Below, in pieces: positions 1 to 14,382 of a stretch of DNA of 64,000 nt. Positions within the stretch are counted from its first letter, which is position 1. Each line of letters opens with the position of its first letter. The notes under the pieces were generated by a model, which did not search any database, was not told where the DNA came from, and worked only from the letters and a program-made list of their open reading frames with translations. The DNA lies in the NCBI GenBank assembly GCA_013399875.1, contig VXAZ01001833.1, forward strand, positions 124,001 to 188,000, read 5' to 3'. The position numbers were made by a program, and so were the translations under genes. This DNA is from Gymnorhina tibicen. Its lineage: Eukaryota > Chordata > Aves > Passeriformes > Artamidae.

Positions 1-3000
1 GTAATTTTTTTAAGTATAGCAAGCCTCTGGGAAGCTACTGTTTCGAAGATCATAGTAAGCAGTGTATCATTATGAAGGATTTCATCTCCCAGAATGCTGA
101 TTCTCTAAGATGATCAATAGCTGGTTCCTCCTGCATCTTCTTGTTATTTTCTTCAGTAAAAAATTCCTCAGTTTCTAGCACTTTTATATTCTTTTTTTTA
201 GCTTGTTCACATTTTTAAAACTCTCTTAATATTCCTCTCTCCAGACAAAATTATTAAAATTGTTAGACAGGACAGGAACTTGCTCCAGAGACTTGAAATT
301 TACGCTTAGAGCAGAAAGCCTTGAGCATTTAGACCCTACGTGAGTGCCTTACTGAAGCACAGTCCCACAGCACAGATGCAGGGATTCACAGGCACACTAC
401 CTCATGCTGACTGGGAATCCTCTAAGGTACTTTAAGCTGCTCTTACCTACCCTGTATGGACCAGACACTCCAAAAGACCCAGGAAGTACATGCTAGGAAG
501 TGGCAGTATCCTTGTGATCCACTGGCTAAACAAGGTCCTAACTCCTGTGAGGAACTGCAATGGCATAGGAAGCCTTCTTCCCTCAGGGAGAAAGAATTCA
601 GTCTTCATAGCACAAAACAAAGCCATAAGAGATCTGTATCTGAATAAACCACATGGATTCACGTAGCAGAAAGTCAACTACTTAGAGGAGCTCAGCTTCT
701 CTAAACAAAGCAACCTGCAAATTAAAACATAAGTAAAGATTATCTGTCGCAATCCTATGCTCTCCACAGTTGAATGACCATAAAGGAAATTACTTAATGT
801 ATAAACGAAACTCATATATAATAGCTGAATGCCCATCTGGAATGGCTACTAAGTGGCTAGTCTGGAATTACTATGCAAAAAAATCAAGCAAAGCCAAGAT
901 GATGAAAAATAGGGTACATTTCTTTGATTAACAGACACAGAAGGGGACAGAATAGAAAATTAATTCTGTTATTATACGAAAAATGTATGAACAACCCACA
1001 CAAACGAACCTACTTAAGTCTACCATTAAAAAGTTCTGTAGTGGTTTTGTAGTGCTTCTGTTCATACAGAAGAAAAAGATTCATTTTTTTGAGGAGATTT
1101 GTTCAATAAGAGGTTTTTTATTTGAGAAGCATCTAAAAATAACTGTGGGAAGAAACACTCTTCCTTGAGATCACTACATCAGGGAATGGACATCAGGAGA
1201 GATATCCTCAAACAGGGTTACTGGCATAACCCTTCTAAGTTCTCTAGTCTGAAATTCTTCAAGAAAAGCAAAGTCGAGTAATGCCAGAAGCTTTCTCTCA
1301 CCATCTTATAGAAATCATCCAAAAGTCAGCTCTAAGGAAGCATTCACCCTGTTTTGGTAACACCCAGGAACAGTCAACTCCTCCCCTGAACAACACCATG
1401 AAAAGCGCTGTATACTCTTTAGTCTGAAAAAACCCTGTTTTATTTAAGTATTTTATTCTAGCTAGTATGGGAGTTCAAGAATGTGAACTTTTCAAATATC
1501 CACCTAATGTTATTGAAAATAAACAATTTTTAAAATGTGTGGGTTCTTATGGATGACAACTGAGAAACCCCAAGGACATTAGAGAAGAACATTCTTAAAA
1601 TACCACTGCTCCTAAAAGTAGATAAGAAAGCTTTCTAATTCTGCAGACTGACTCTGAAGCTCAAGGAGTCTGAGATAGGTCAGATAACAAAATTAAAAAT
1701 ACAGGAAAATTGATTTAGTAATTTATTTACATAGTCACAAGCAAATCTAGCTCACAGCAAATGGAAAATTGCGGAAGGTTTCTAATGAGTGAAACTTTAC
1801 TCTATTTATGTAGAGGAACATATGGTTCCAGAAAAACTGGAACAGAAAAAATCTGACTGCTCTAATGATGGGGTTGTTAACATAATTGTTATTTAAGCAT
1901 TCTGGTATTTCCCTTTCTTCAATTTCCTAAAACCTTGCCAAGTGTTAACCATTTTCACTGCAATGCAGAGGTCCTCCATGCCGTCACAGAATTGTCATAA
2001 CTGATAGGTCATCCTTTCTCTTCCTGCTATTCCCTGCTTTGTCAACTACCATCTTCCAGATTAGTCAATAAATGAGACAGTAGTTTGACAGACAGCAGCT
2101 TTGTTTGAAAAGAATCCTAATTAAGCTTTGGAGAAGCCTTTCTTCGGCACAAAAGGAAACATTCTGTGGAAAATAATATTGAACCATATAATCAAGTCCT
2201 TAATAACAGCATCTCCTAATTTTTATAAAAGTAATACATTCTTTCAACATCATTTTTAGGTATAATTTTTAACATCTTGCTGAGTATTATTTTGCAAATA
2301 AAATGGACATCACTACCTTAAAAAAATAAGTTGAAAAATACTTCTAATATGCAGCTGCAGAAAACCAATTTTGAAATGTATTTGGAGAACACAATAATCA
2401 ATAATTCCTGTTTAGCTCCATTCCTACTCATTACATCTCCAACAAACCACTAACATTCATTTGGTTGGTAGCCTTTGTGTATTCCCATTGCTGCTTTGGG
2501 GATTTTCCAAAGTTCTGTACTTCCCTTTTTCAGGGTCAAGTCTCATAAGAAATTAGAGCTTTTCAGTAGATTGTTTCCTATATCCTAACTCTTTTCTTCG
2601 TACTAGCTATGTCCAAGAGAGAAAATGACCCATTTTTTCAGTGGCTTGACTTCCCAGCTTTTGAGAAAATCCAGCTTGCAGCAACCAACTAAACACTTCC
2701 AGTACAGTTCCAATACTGGTATGACAGTGATGAGGGCTGCTGTGGGATCCCCACTCTCAGGAACAGCAGGAAGCAAGCTAGCCAAGAGCACTGAGCACAG
2801 CACCAGCAGCCTTGGGTGAGATGAAGTGCATACCCCGTCCTTAGAGATTCTGGCACACAGTTCAGAGAGTCAGGGAAGTCGCTTTTCTTCTTGATAAACC
2901 ATCATGAAATAATTTCTAAACTGCACCTCTTGGCTGTTATTATGGAAATGTTACACATCCATGTCCAAATCATATCCCAGCCAGGAAGACATTTATACTT

Positions 3001-6000
3001 CCAATATCTGTGCTATGCATTTTCATATCTCTAGGGCTTCTTACAAGTATTAGAATGGTTAATCACTTTATTTTCCTTTATATGAACAGAAAGTTGACTC
3101 CATGCAATTTACATTTTTTATATCTGTTTTCTTAATGCTGCCAAACTTTGCTATAAAGTGAGAGGATCAGCTGCCACTTTAAGCCTTGCAAAAAACCATA
3201 CTATTGATATACAGCAAAGTTCTGATTAATGGATATTTCAAAAGTATCCCTTTGCAAAGAACAGAACACTTTCAGACCTTGTTTAACAAAATAAGCTCAT
3301 AGAAAACAGCATAATAGTCTTTCTGCTTGTCATGATAATAAATTTTTAGATAGTACTTTTTTTTTTAATTATTTCAGCAAAAGCTGCAACATTGTACCTA
3401 ATGCAGAAGATGAGGTTTTGTGTTTTAAAGGAAGTTGATCTGGAATATTTTTCAGGAAGGGAGAGGGCAAACATGCATTTTAAGAGACTACAGGTCATCA
3501 AGTTTAGGTCTTCTTTGGTCTGCTGAGACCAAACAAAATTGCCTTCTCATGTAACCAGCAAGCATTACCTTTTCAACAAGGTTGTGGGGTTTCTTACTAA
3601 GGTTTTAACCCCTTCATATGAAGTTTTCTTACATTACTGGTTAGAGATTACCTGTGTAGGGGAGCAAATATTTTAAGATGTGAGGAAACATGGAGAGGTA
3701 TTTTTAACTTGTGCAATCTCCTCTGTAGCATTTAGGAGATGCCGTCTTTGCTGCTGGACTAAGAACGTTCATCTTCCCCACCATGCGTGGAGAGCACTAG
3801 TTCCTGGATGTGATTCTCTCCTCCCTCCAACTGCTAAAGCCAGGGGCTAGGTTCTGCATCACAGTTTGTTTGCATGATTCCTCCTATCTAATCCTATGGT
3901 TCATGTAGCCAGAGAAGTTTTCATAAAATCCTACAGGTAAACAGAGATAGTTCATTCTATCTCACAATTCTCCTTGCTATATTAGAAGATATATGTTTGC
4001 ACATTGGTGAAGTATCTAAGAAGGAATCACCAAGGCATACATTTCAGCTTCATTTGGCGAGTCAGATGCCTGTAAGAGAAAACTAGTCCTACAAAAGGTA
4101 CCTGCTCTGTTGGTCTGAGGCAAAAGACTGAAACTGGTGATCTTAACCATACCACTCCTCAGCATGAGTTAAAAACAATTGTTCACATTGCTCAGTACTA
4201 CTCAATGTCAATACCCAATAACAAAATACGTTGTTCATTTTGTCTCACGACCACCAAACTGAAGAATTTAAACTCATTATTCAGTTTCACCTCAGCAGTT
4301 CAGCTCCAAGTAGATATTCATCATGGTAAAAACAGAGTCAAATACAAGTTGGCCATTGTATTAGAGTACCTGAATGTGGACTACGTGTCAGTAATGCTCT
4401 GCTACAGTGTCTGTTCCCATGGAAAGTGTTTACTGAAATAACAGTGACTACTGTAACAAAAGTTCTCTAATATCACAACATAGAATACATTTTAAGTCTG
4501 TCTCCAGCAAAGCAACCAGCAGCAAAGGCAGGGGAAGGAAAAGACGGAAATTAAACATAACTTCAGGCAGCAGATCTCTCCTAAGCAAAGCCCCTCCCCA
4601 CACACGAAACAACTCAGGGAGGTGAGAAGACAGTGGACTGATGGCATTTCAAGTTCTACAAATGACAGGCATTCAGGAACTCTCACCACATCCCTGACGA
4701 ACTGTGCACTGCAAGTTGTATTCACGCCAGGGATCTGCACACACCTCCCAAAACATTTGTAACACACCTGGATCACACCAGGTTGTGATATCAAAGGAAC
4801 AACACCTTTGCTAACACCAAACCATCTCCTAAGGAAGTATTTGGTGCAAGGCATTCCCACTTTGCAGCAGTGGGATTAAAGCAGGAGGGGCTTGTGCTTT
4901 GCTCATTCTGAGCCTCCAATGATCTCCTGCCCTCATTCCCCCAAGATGTTGCAGCAGCCCCAGGAACACAGAACGGCTGTTGCTAGGAGAAGGACGTGAG
5001 CTCTGCTCTGAGCTTGCAAGACTGAGTAAAACCACAGCAGATTTCTAGCTGAAGCTTTCTTTTCACACCTGGCAAGGGAAATGGAAACTCAGTGGAAGAA
5101 AAGCTTTGGCACAAACAGCTGAAAAGCACTAATGTCAACATTCCATGCTCCAACTCTGCAATCCCTGCTGCATGTTTACATTTAATATTATGTTAGGAAA
5201 GGGACTTCGTCCTCACCCACAGTTCTCTCTGCACACTCTTATAAAAACACTCCTGGACTGCAGAGGTATGAAATCCACTCACAATTAAGGAAATAGTAAT
5301 TTTCTTAGAACTACATTTTTGCGCAAATGGCAGAATGATAGTTGAGGAACATACTCTGCTCTCTCAGGGAGACCTGATGCATCTTAAAAGAAGAAACTAT
5401 TTGTCTGTACTAGAATAAGACATTGGCCAGAGGCCAAGGATATTTCACTCTCATTACAGTGGTATTTGGCACAGAAATACTCATGAAAACAATGTCAATA
5501 TGTAAGAAGTTCAGTACTTTCTGATGATTAAAAAAGCTGAAGAAAGGGCTTCAAGAACTTCTAACAAAGCAACATGCAACACAGAAATGTTGAATGAAAA
5601 GGAAACATACATAGGAAAAGGGAACAGAAAAGGATAGAAGACACAGAAAAGAGAAGTGGAAGGTAAGAGCCCAAAATAAGTGAAATTCATCCCAGTTAAT
5701 TTCAGGTGTTTGCCTTGTACAATGTCCACACCTGAGTTATCTACCTTCATTCTACAGTCAAGGCAGAGGTGGTCATAATCCCACCAATGCAACCTAGGGT
5801 TTCTTCTACCTGGCCAGTATGGGAGCCCACTTTGGGGTGAGATAAACTACACAAAAATTTCACTCACGACGCTGGCCACCTCCTCACAGGTGAGACTGCT
5901 TAAGATGTTCAGGGACCAGCACAGTATCTTATTACTCATTCTAATGCAAAGGTTAATTCTGAATTTCTTTCTTTCTATCCCAAGAACAGAGATGCAAGCA

Positions 6001-9000
6001 TCAGACTAAAATCCCCAAAGTCATTGCTAAAGATTAACAGCACACTTTCCTTCAATTAGTTTCTGAAAAAAATTTCAAAACATACCTGCTATTTTTGATA
6101 ATTTCTCAGATGATGAAAGCATAACACATTTTTTGTCATTTCAGAGTGGGCTGAAGTGAAAAGAATGCAAAAAATATAATGAATTAAAATCCACATCTCG
6201 TCTAAATAAACTATCCTAAATCACTCTGCCACTTTTCTTTCATATTTAGGAATGTGTCTACATTGTGCAATGCAGCACTGTGCAAAGATATTTGGATTAG
6301 TTGTAAACCTGTATGCCTGTGCAGCATAGTACCACACACTGCCAAGATGCTGGAAGCAGGAAAGATGAGCTACTGCTGCACTCTGCCTAGAGTATAGCCT
6401 CAACAGAATTTATCAATCAACTCAAATGGAGCGTTGTCTTAGAGCAGCTAACTTTCTTCAGGTTTCTATATGAAACGGCTTTAATAAACTTGGGTCCATG
6501 AATTCCTTAAGCATTTGTTATGGACCCTAACTTTCAACAAAATAAAATGCATTGTTACATCTTATTCTAACCATTTTTACTTCTTAATACTGTAATATTA
6601 CCATCTTTCCATTCCTGACTTGATGCTGCTCTTGCTGCAGCATGTGAATAACAACTTCATGACTACTCTCCACATTGGAGAAACACCTAATTCTAAGTTG
6701 TTGTTCTAATAAAGAAGGTCTCCTTTACCCAAGGAATCCCCCATCATTCATTTACTGACAGATTCCTCCGTGTTACCAAGATCGCCACAGAGGGCAGTGT
6801 CTCAGTAAAAAACCTGCTCAGTACAACATGGCAGTCAGCACCAAGGATTTTCAACATTAAAAGCTAGGTGAAAATTAACACTTCAAGAATTTTTCTCTCC
6901 AAAAAATCACATTGTTTAAAACAGTATTATTGTTGGAAATTTCAACAAAATTTTTGATTTTTCTTTCCAGCTCCAGAGAGCCAAACCAAAAAAGTAAAAG
7001 TCAGTTTGGGATTTTTTTGGAAGTGAAACTTCAAATTTCAAACAACTGTTTCAAATATATGCTGTTCTGAAATACTCTGTTTTGTTCTAAATGAAGTCAG
7101 AGCTACACATTTAGACATTATTTATTCAAATAAAATACTTTTTTAAATTCTCTATAGCTATCTGATACTCAGAGTTTACATAAAAACTTGAAAGGGAGAT
7201 GAAATGTCAGTGTTTCCCAAACACTGAAAACATTGTTTTCCCAGTCCACTGAGTTTAGCACAGCTAACCAAATCCAGTTCTTTCCATGCAAAGATCAGGT
7301 CCTTTAAACAATGAGGATGATGATCTCCCCACTGGTAATTCCAAAACAAACAGTTCAGGAAAATTACTGTAAACAATTTTTACAATACAGGGAGCAGGCA
7401 AGACAGCCAGAACCAGAATGCCAAATGGCTGAGTCTCCTTTTATCTGTGCTAGCCAAAAGACCAAGGAATGGCTCCTTTTGCAAGTGCTGGAATAAACAT
7501 AAACTTGTCCCTGTGCTGGACTTTTACCACTGAATCACAAAATAGATGTGATTAGAATAGAATCAACAAAAAAAGAAGGTAGGGAATGCTGTTCCTCTTC
7601 CTGTTCAAGTTGTTCCAAAAGTATCCATGAAGTTTCCTGGTTGTTCCAACTACATATTATATTAGCAAAACTAAACTTTGTTCTCATATGTAAGATCAGA
7701 AGGGATTGCTAGAGTACTTGAGTTGAGTCCTCCATGGTCACAGACAAGCATGTTTCCTCATAACATTTTTTATACACATTTTTCCAGAAAGAACCACCCC
7801 AAACCACCCCAATGAACCAATCAAGCAAACGAACAAAAATACTGCCAAAGATAAATTAGAGATGATTGGGCCTTAATATATCTTAAGCTTCCCTTTCTGA
7901 GTCCCACAAGGCAAGAGAAATTTTTGGCCCGCAATAAAATGAGATTAAGATGATTTGGCAGTTATTTTTTCATCATCTACATCAAATCAGATTGCCTTAG
8001 ACACTGTTGTGTACCATGAAAGAATTTCTGGAGCATCACACGCAGCTTGTTCCACCCTCCCACCACTAGACAGCTCGTAAGGAAAAGTGTGCTGACCAAG
8101 AACTTAAAAAACAATCAGCATTACTACTTCTGTCCTTTGGAGCTGATCTCTCCTTTTTGAACTTAGACAGCTCTGGCAATGGCACACAGAACGTAAAATC
8201 ACTTACGTGCTGCACCCCTGGTGCACATCATGAAGGGAGACAGGGGAAAAACAAGAACGTGGTTGCCAGTTCACCAGCCACTGCAGTTACCCACTCCTCC
8301 CTATCTGTCCTGGGGCTGAGAAAAGAGGGCTGAAGTGCCAACTCCATGCAGGCATTAGATACTAGACACAGGTCTCTTCTATAAGCTGGCCACTCCTCAA
8401 ATCTGAGGACCCCCACTGTGAGATGGAAAATGGAACATAATCAGCTTTGAAAAATCATATATACACATATATATATATTTAAAAAATACATATATAAATA
8501 AATGGGAAGAAGTTCTATGAATATGTACTTATAAATGCCACTGTGAACAATCATTACATAGCGCATTTCAACTGCACATGCAGCAACGCTGAAAGAAAAC
8601 TAGCATCAAATTTAAAATAAAGGCAGTTGATTCATTTGAGAACAGCTTTAGAAAATCATAAAAAAATATGCACAGACCAAATATTTCACTGCCTCATTGA
8701 AACATTTTTTTGCAGCAATTTGATATTAATATTCTTTAATTTGTGGCTATGAAGCTTTCAGAAAATGTACAGAAATGCACATTGCAGAATCTTCCTTTCC
8801 AACTGAAAATACCAGCTGTGAATACAAATCCTTTGTTCTCCAAGTTCCCATCATTTAACCGTAGTACGTTGAAATAAATAGCGACAGTGCCGCCTGATAA
8901 ACAGTGGGAATGAAGGACGTGTTCAGCAATTCCGGCTGTTAGTCAGAAAAAGGAGCAACACATCTTATTCATAAAATCCCTTCATCCAGAGGCAGGTTCT

Positions 9001-9199
9001 GACTACTGGGTGGGGCTCTTTGGAAGTAACACTAATACAGCGAATCTGGGTGATGCCTTAGGTTTTAGCTTTTATATTCTTCAAATACTGTATTGCTTAG
9101 TTGTAACTGAACTTTCTTGTAGCCTGTTAACTTCTGTTCTCTCATGTCAGATAGACACAACAAAGCCTCTCCAAGCTTGCTACTCAAGGACACTCAGAG
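1..9199. other. Unassigned AT-rich DNA
   Basis: No exon, RNA gene or recognisable repeat family could be supported here. Open frames are short (up to 122 codons at 4492-4860, minus) and show no domain, and both strands are similarly open. Simple-sequence patches are present: a T-run near 3358-3366, a C/A-rich patch near 7786-7835 with two CCACCCCAAA-like units, and an AT-rich (TA)n-like tract near 8456-8505. The segment 7690-7800 has a faint resemblance to very old CR1-type 3' sequence but is too decayed to call. Confidence 0.6.
8456..8505. repeat. AT-rich low-complexity tract, (TA)n-like
   Basis: Alternating TA runs are mixed with short A-tracts. This is an imperfect microsatellite-like patch with no associated element visible. 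Confidence 0.75.
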
Positions 9200-9481
9200 T
9201 GTCCTAGGTCCAAAAGGTGTAAACTAGGGCCTCTAGAGAGATGGAGAAATTGAAGAAATTACATCATTAGCTAAAATTTTAATTGGTGAATTTATGCTGA
9301 TACGCAAATGAACCAAACCTATAAAAGTGTGAAGAACTCGTGACTCATCGTCCATCTTGGGACCTATTTTGGAAGTAGCCTCTGCCCAGGGTGTAGCTCT
9401 GAAGGCCTTTCAAATAAATACCTACCTTTATTCCCTCACTCCTGTCTGGTCTCTGTTTCTAGGTAGCCACTCGAGGCATCA
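9200..9481 (+). mobile_element. Short LTR-like element (candidate solo LTR)
   Basis: The segment has the layout of a retroviral LTR read on the plus strand. It begins TGTCCTAGG at 9200, has a TATA box CTATAAAAG at 9319-9327, and a polyadenylation signal AATAAA at 9413-9418. A T/C-rich stretch follows and the segment ends at GAGGCATCA. The spacing of about 90 bases from TATA to poly(A) signal is normal for an LTR. A degenerate octamer-like motif (CGCAAATG) precedes the TATA box. I could not find a convincing target-site duplication, so both borders are approximate and the piece may be truncated. It is not similar to the other LTRs in this window. It could instead be an unrelated promoter/terminator pair. 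Confidence 0.5.
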
Positions 9482-11034
9482 TGAAAATGTAAATACAGTT
9501 CATTGTCTGTAATTGTTAAAAGTACAAGGAGTCAGCTCCGTCTGCAGAAAATGAAGGGCTTACTTGAAGAGCGTCTGCATGATTCTCCATGCAAGTTACC
9601 TCTGAAACAGCAACAGGTTCACAGGCTTCAATAAATCAAAATAAAGAGAAAAAAATTATTCAGTGATACAATCAGGAACATAATGTCAAAGTTTTAAAAG
9701 CATTCAGGAGCAGAACATTCCGATGCTGCTAAAACCAAAGGTGTAATTGCTGGCAGGTGAGACAGTAAAGTTAGAATTCCTCATGGTTCCTTAAAAAAAA
9801 GTATTATCCCAGCACTTAAGCTGTTAAATATACCCAAAGGAAACCTTTACGGAATTCCAATTAGACAAAAAATACTTTCCTATATAATTTTTACGAAGCT
9901 TTACTTTGTGCAATTACTTTTTTTCACTAGGAAAGATTTTTCTCCATGCCAAACTGTTTTTGCACATAAGCATCTTTAGAACTGAATGCTTAAGCCTAGG
10001 GCAGGAACGATTATGTAAACAGACAATCTTACATTATAATTTGACTTTAATATGCAAAGGCAGTATCTGGCATGCCATTAAAAGTGGTCTGAAAACATGA
10101 CCTTTCTTCAGGGAAAAAATTCTCCATAGCAAATATATTCTTACTTCTATTCAAAATTCTTTATAAATTTGTCCTTGATTTTTTAAGACTTAAAAAATTG
10201 ATTATGTTTTATGCTTTCATAAATTTTAACTTTTTTACAGGGAAAAACTCTTCAATGAAGATGTATTCTCATTTTTTGTATATATGGCAAGCAGCCACTA
10301 TTTTGATTGTAATGTGTGGTCTCAATCTGCAACAATTTATTTTTATCATCCAGAAATGCTTGAGAATAAAAGACACTATCCATCCTGATTTCGAACTGGC
10401 AGACAATTTAACACACACACAGTGAGCTTCAGTTGCTGCTTCTTTTAAATACCTTAATTTTGTTAATAGCTAAAATTAACAGTCTGCTTAGAACTTCGAG
10501 CTTTAATAAAAATGTTTAATGATACATTTACTTAGATATAGGAACCAGTAGGTAAATGCTTGACTGTCTGTAATTGACTGGCCACCTTACTCTTTGACTA
10601 CAATAAAATTTGTAGATATATACATCCAAAAATACCTTCTGGGCCTTGTCATCCTAAAAAAAAAATAATGTTTCACACCATTTTGTAGCTGTCACATATC
10701 CTTTCTTTCCAATACATCACGTACTATTGCTTCTATTGAGGGGAAGCAGGCTCAGAAAGCACAGACATGTCATGAGGGAGCTGATTTTTAGTCTATTACT
10801 AACAGTTGATCCCTCTAAGCAAATGAATATACTTCTGTCTTATCTGTACTTCATTTGTGTTGTTACCACTTGAATGACAATCTTAAGTGACAGCTAGTCA
10901 ATCATTCAGCAGCTCCTGTTAAATGAAACACTTTCACTGAGCTGGATATCTTCCATAAAACAAAATGGCACATCAAGGGATGTTCAGAAGGTCTTAATTT
11001 CCCATAAAATAAAGGCACATCGATGGAAGTCCCT
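9482..11034. other. Unassigned AT-rich DNA
   Basis: No gene or repeat family is recognised. There are several A/T homopolymer runs (for example near 10660) and short frames only. Confidence 0.6.
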
Positions 11035-11168
11035 TCACAAAATGGGTGGTTAAGCACTGAATGGGGCTATCCAAGGCAAAGGTGGAGTCACATCCCTGGA
11101 GGTGTTCAAGAAATGACTGGACTTGGTGCCATGGTCTAGTTGACAAGATGGTGACCAGATAAAAGCTG
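11035..11168 (+). mobile_element. CR1 LINE 3' UTR fragment
   Basis: The stretch reads like the CR1 3' region downstream of the reverse transcriptase. Phrases such as GGAGTCACATCCCTGGAGG, GTGTTCAAGAAATGACTGGA and TGCCATGGTCTAGTTGACA are typical of that region. The terminal octamer repeats are not recognisable, and the fragment is short and diverged, so it is an old plus-strand relic. Confidence 0.75.
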
Positions 11169-11736
11169 GAGTCAAAGATCTCAGAGGCCTTTTCCAAACT
11201 AAAGCATTCTGTGAAGATTACTACAAAACTCCATTACCTCCTGGAAGACCATCCAGAGCTTTCAGGAAGATATGAGCAGAAGATTGGGCAGAACAGGTCT
11301 CTCTGCTGCCTGTTTGATCCCTCAGACAATTACAGCCACCACACAATGCACTGCCTTCCACATCTTCTCTGCAAACCTCAAGCTTAATAGCACCTAATCC
11401 CATCCTGACCTGCAGCAGGGTCAGTTTAGCCTTGCAATCAGCAATCTCAGAGGCAGAAAATATACCTAAAATTATCACAACTGGTACCAAAAAAATGGTT
11501 TTGCCAAACAGATAGAAATATGAGGCAATCTCCCTTATCCTATCATAAACTGAAATGCAGTCAAGAAAAAAAATTATTTTTGAAGACCTCCAGGGTTTCT
11601 GTAACTACTTTGTAACCACTGTTATACAATCTTTCACAATAACCAGGGATCTGCAACAGCAGTCATTACCAAGCCAGGGAGCACTGAGAAAACCAGATTA
11701 TTTTAAACAAGACAGCCCATTGCCTTGTCAAATGTA

Positions 11737-11758
11737 GGTGGTGTAGCAATACACCACC
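11737..11758. repeat. Perfect 9-bp inverted repeat with GCAA loop
   Basis: GGTGGTGTA (11737-11745) is followed by GCAA and the exact reverse complement TACACCACC (11750-11758). As RNA on the plus strand this would be a 9-bp stem capped by a GNRA-type tetraloop. No promoter or terminator context is evident. Confidence 0.8.
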
Positions 11759-14096
11759 ATCATCTCTGCTGCTTAAACAGAAAAGAAGCCCACTATGCTT
11801 CATAAGCATCGGGACTTTCATAAATAAAACTGCCTTGAATTCAACAGGGAGTAAGTTTTCTTTACTGTGCTCCCTACATTAACTGCTCTATGACGAATCT
11901 TGAAAAGCACTTCTCATTTTACCCAAGTATATGACAGCGTCTGGCCAGCAAATGAGGTTATATTTCATACCCATAAAGACTCTTAAGAAATCACATTCTG
12001 AAAGCATTTGAAAAATATGTATGTGAGTGCAACATAATCCTCCTAAGACTCCGAATAATTTGAAAGCTTTATCTTTGTATGTAGTTGCAAGGTCACATAG
12101 CAGGGGTAGCATTTAGGAAATGAATCGAAAGTGCTCAAGAAACTGAATATTTTTAAATGTTACTGCGTTTTCACCTGAGATTAATGACACAGAGCCCAAA
12201 CAAGCAGCTGCATTCCAGTTCCTGAACAGGACATTCCCAGGAACAAAAAGCCAAGCTGTCTTTTTGTCTTTCCCCAGATGCTGATCAGAACGTCTAATTA
12301 TCAACTTGAAGCTGCCTGCTTAGAGTGTATATTTCAATGACAAAAGAAGTTCTTCATTTGCTTTTTCTATTTCATTGCTTCAACAGTGATTTACAAGTGC
12401 AGTAGAACATTAGGTCTTGTTCTCAAGAACACCTCTGTGTCAAATCATAGCAGCATTTTCTAAAGTAATACTTGAAAACACTAGTTTTCTAAAAGTGGAA
12501 ATCTGCAAGCAGCAGCTGTGTTTCTTGTTCACTATAAACCTTTCATATATATAATTACATTATTTATCACAATTGACTCTACCTCTCCACAAATTCATAT
12601 AATACATATTAGTAGAAAGAACAAATTAGAAATGCAAAGAATCCATATGTTAGCATTGCTATTTGCTTTATCTACAGTGTTGCAGATTTCCTTCTGGCTC
12701 ATAACTGATTTCATAATTTGCTTGGATGTACAAGAAACTGACGCCATGATGAGCTCCTGTGAGTCTATATTTCCATACAGTTTATCTGAAGTGCTAAAAA
12801 TTAAGCTAAAGGTATTTCAGAAAACTCCTGCAGCGTAACAGGCAACACCGTTTAACATGAACTGACACAGTAATAGTAAAAAATTTTTCATTTTCATCTA
12901 TGATTCAATATTTTACTATAGTAAAATAACCTGGAGCTCATAACCTGATTGAGCAGGATCACCCTTCACTCTCTTCCGTTGTGGCTCACTCAGTAAATTT
13001 CAAATGCAACTCAAATATATCTCTAGACTCCTAGGCCAACAGTAAGACTGTTCTTTTAGCAGCTTTACCATAATTTCCTTTCCTCTCAGAAAAAGAAACA
13101 GAACTGTTTGGCAGTGGAGGGCAGATCTCTGGCATCATTATGGTAGTGAGCAATCTGCTGTCTCTCTCCAACATAAGGGACAGCACTGTAAAAGAAGGCT
13201 TGGGAGATGCAAAGACAGTAACCTAAAACAAAGCATGGGCTGAGATACTAAAGAAAGGCCATACAATGTAATTTCAGATTTTTAGCACATTGAAGTTGTA
13301 ACACAGTCCATTATTCTTTCCTTTTAAACTACCTCCGCAACAACCCCACCTCTGTGGTCATTACAAAAGCTTAGCATTTTCTGCATGAAAAACCATTTCC
13401 TCCCATCTGTTCCAAATTTGTTTCTCATTAATTTCCATTTCTGCTTACTTGTCATATTTAAATTGGGCCATCATTACAGATTAAGATGGAACAGATTCAG
13501 CAATTAGTGGGCCACAAAGAAACTGTTCTCTCCATATTAGTTACAAAGGTTTTTTTTAAAACATGTTTCTATGAATGCTCACTCTGATGTTTGATCTGTT
13601 TGTATTAGACACAAACTTGAATTTTCTCTGTATCAAAAGCCATGTCCTCATCACATCTAAATTTCAGCAGTGTTTTCCTTTAGTAATGGACCAAATTGGG
13701 AATATAGAACTGCATTTCAGATTTGGCCTGTAAATCTCAGGCTACTTGTTCTAGCTGTCCTGTCTGACCCTAAAGTACGTGATCCTCACACAGTAATACT
13801 GAAGTGGACCTCGACATTTTTTCACATGTGTATTCTATGTGCCTCAGAGCACAGTAAAATTTTACTTATTTACAGGATTTAATTTCCAGCAGACACAGTA
13901 AATCTACTTTGCTCTTCCTGACCACAGCTGCCTTCTTTTATTTTCAACTTGCCCCCATTTCAGTCAGTGTTTTAAGTCTTGTCTTCTTGCTCATTCAGAA
14001 TGAAAAGTTTTCACTATCATTGCCTCACTGTGTCTCTTGTATTGATCCAGGAGAGAAGATATCAAAACCAAGAAAGAAGGCATTAGTAGCTACCAT

Positions 14097-14144
14097 TAAA
14101 ATATATAGCTATATATTAATATCTATATAATATATTGATATAAC
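14097..14144. repeat. AT-rich low-complexity tract
   Basis: Imperfect TATATA/TTAATA alternation forms a microsatellite-like patch. Confidence 0.7.
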
Positions 14145-14382
14145 TGGGTACCTCAAATTTATAAACATTATATATTGAGTTATGTAACTACAGCTGTTTT
14201 TACAGGTAGATCATTATCGTTAGTCCAGTGTTAATGTTTGGGAAATTGGATCAAAAATGCCTTTTGAGTGTGCAATTCCTTTTCATAAACTGAAAATTGT
14301 ATTACTACCTTTTTTAATATTTTACTGTATATAGTTGAATTCTCAAGATACTTCTCCTACAGTTATTTTAGAAAGTAAATCC

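Larger units (their letters stand above)
11169..14380. other. Unassigned DNA
   Basis: No gene is supported. A perfect 9-bp hairpin lies at 11737-11758 (listed separately). An open frame of 106 codons at 12518-12838 (plus) has no recognisable domain and AT-rich codon use, so it is probably chance. An AT-rich tract lies at 14097-14144. Confidence 0.6.

Noticed and set aside
4492..4860. 122-codon minus-strand open frame rich in Cys/Leu
   Set aside because: No domain, signal or splice context is visible and the antisense strand has similar composition. It is probably a chance frame.
12518..12838. 106-codon plus-strand frame with hydrophobic stretches
   Set aside because: AT-rich DNA readily gives Ile/Phe/Leu-rich frames. 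No family was recognised and no exon signals were seen.
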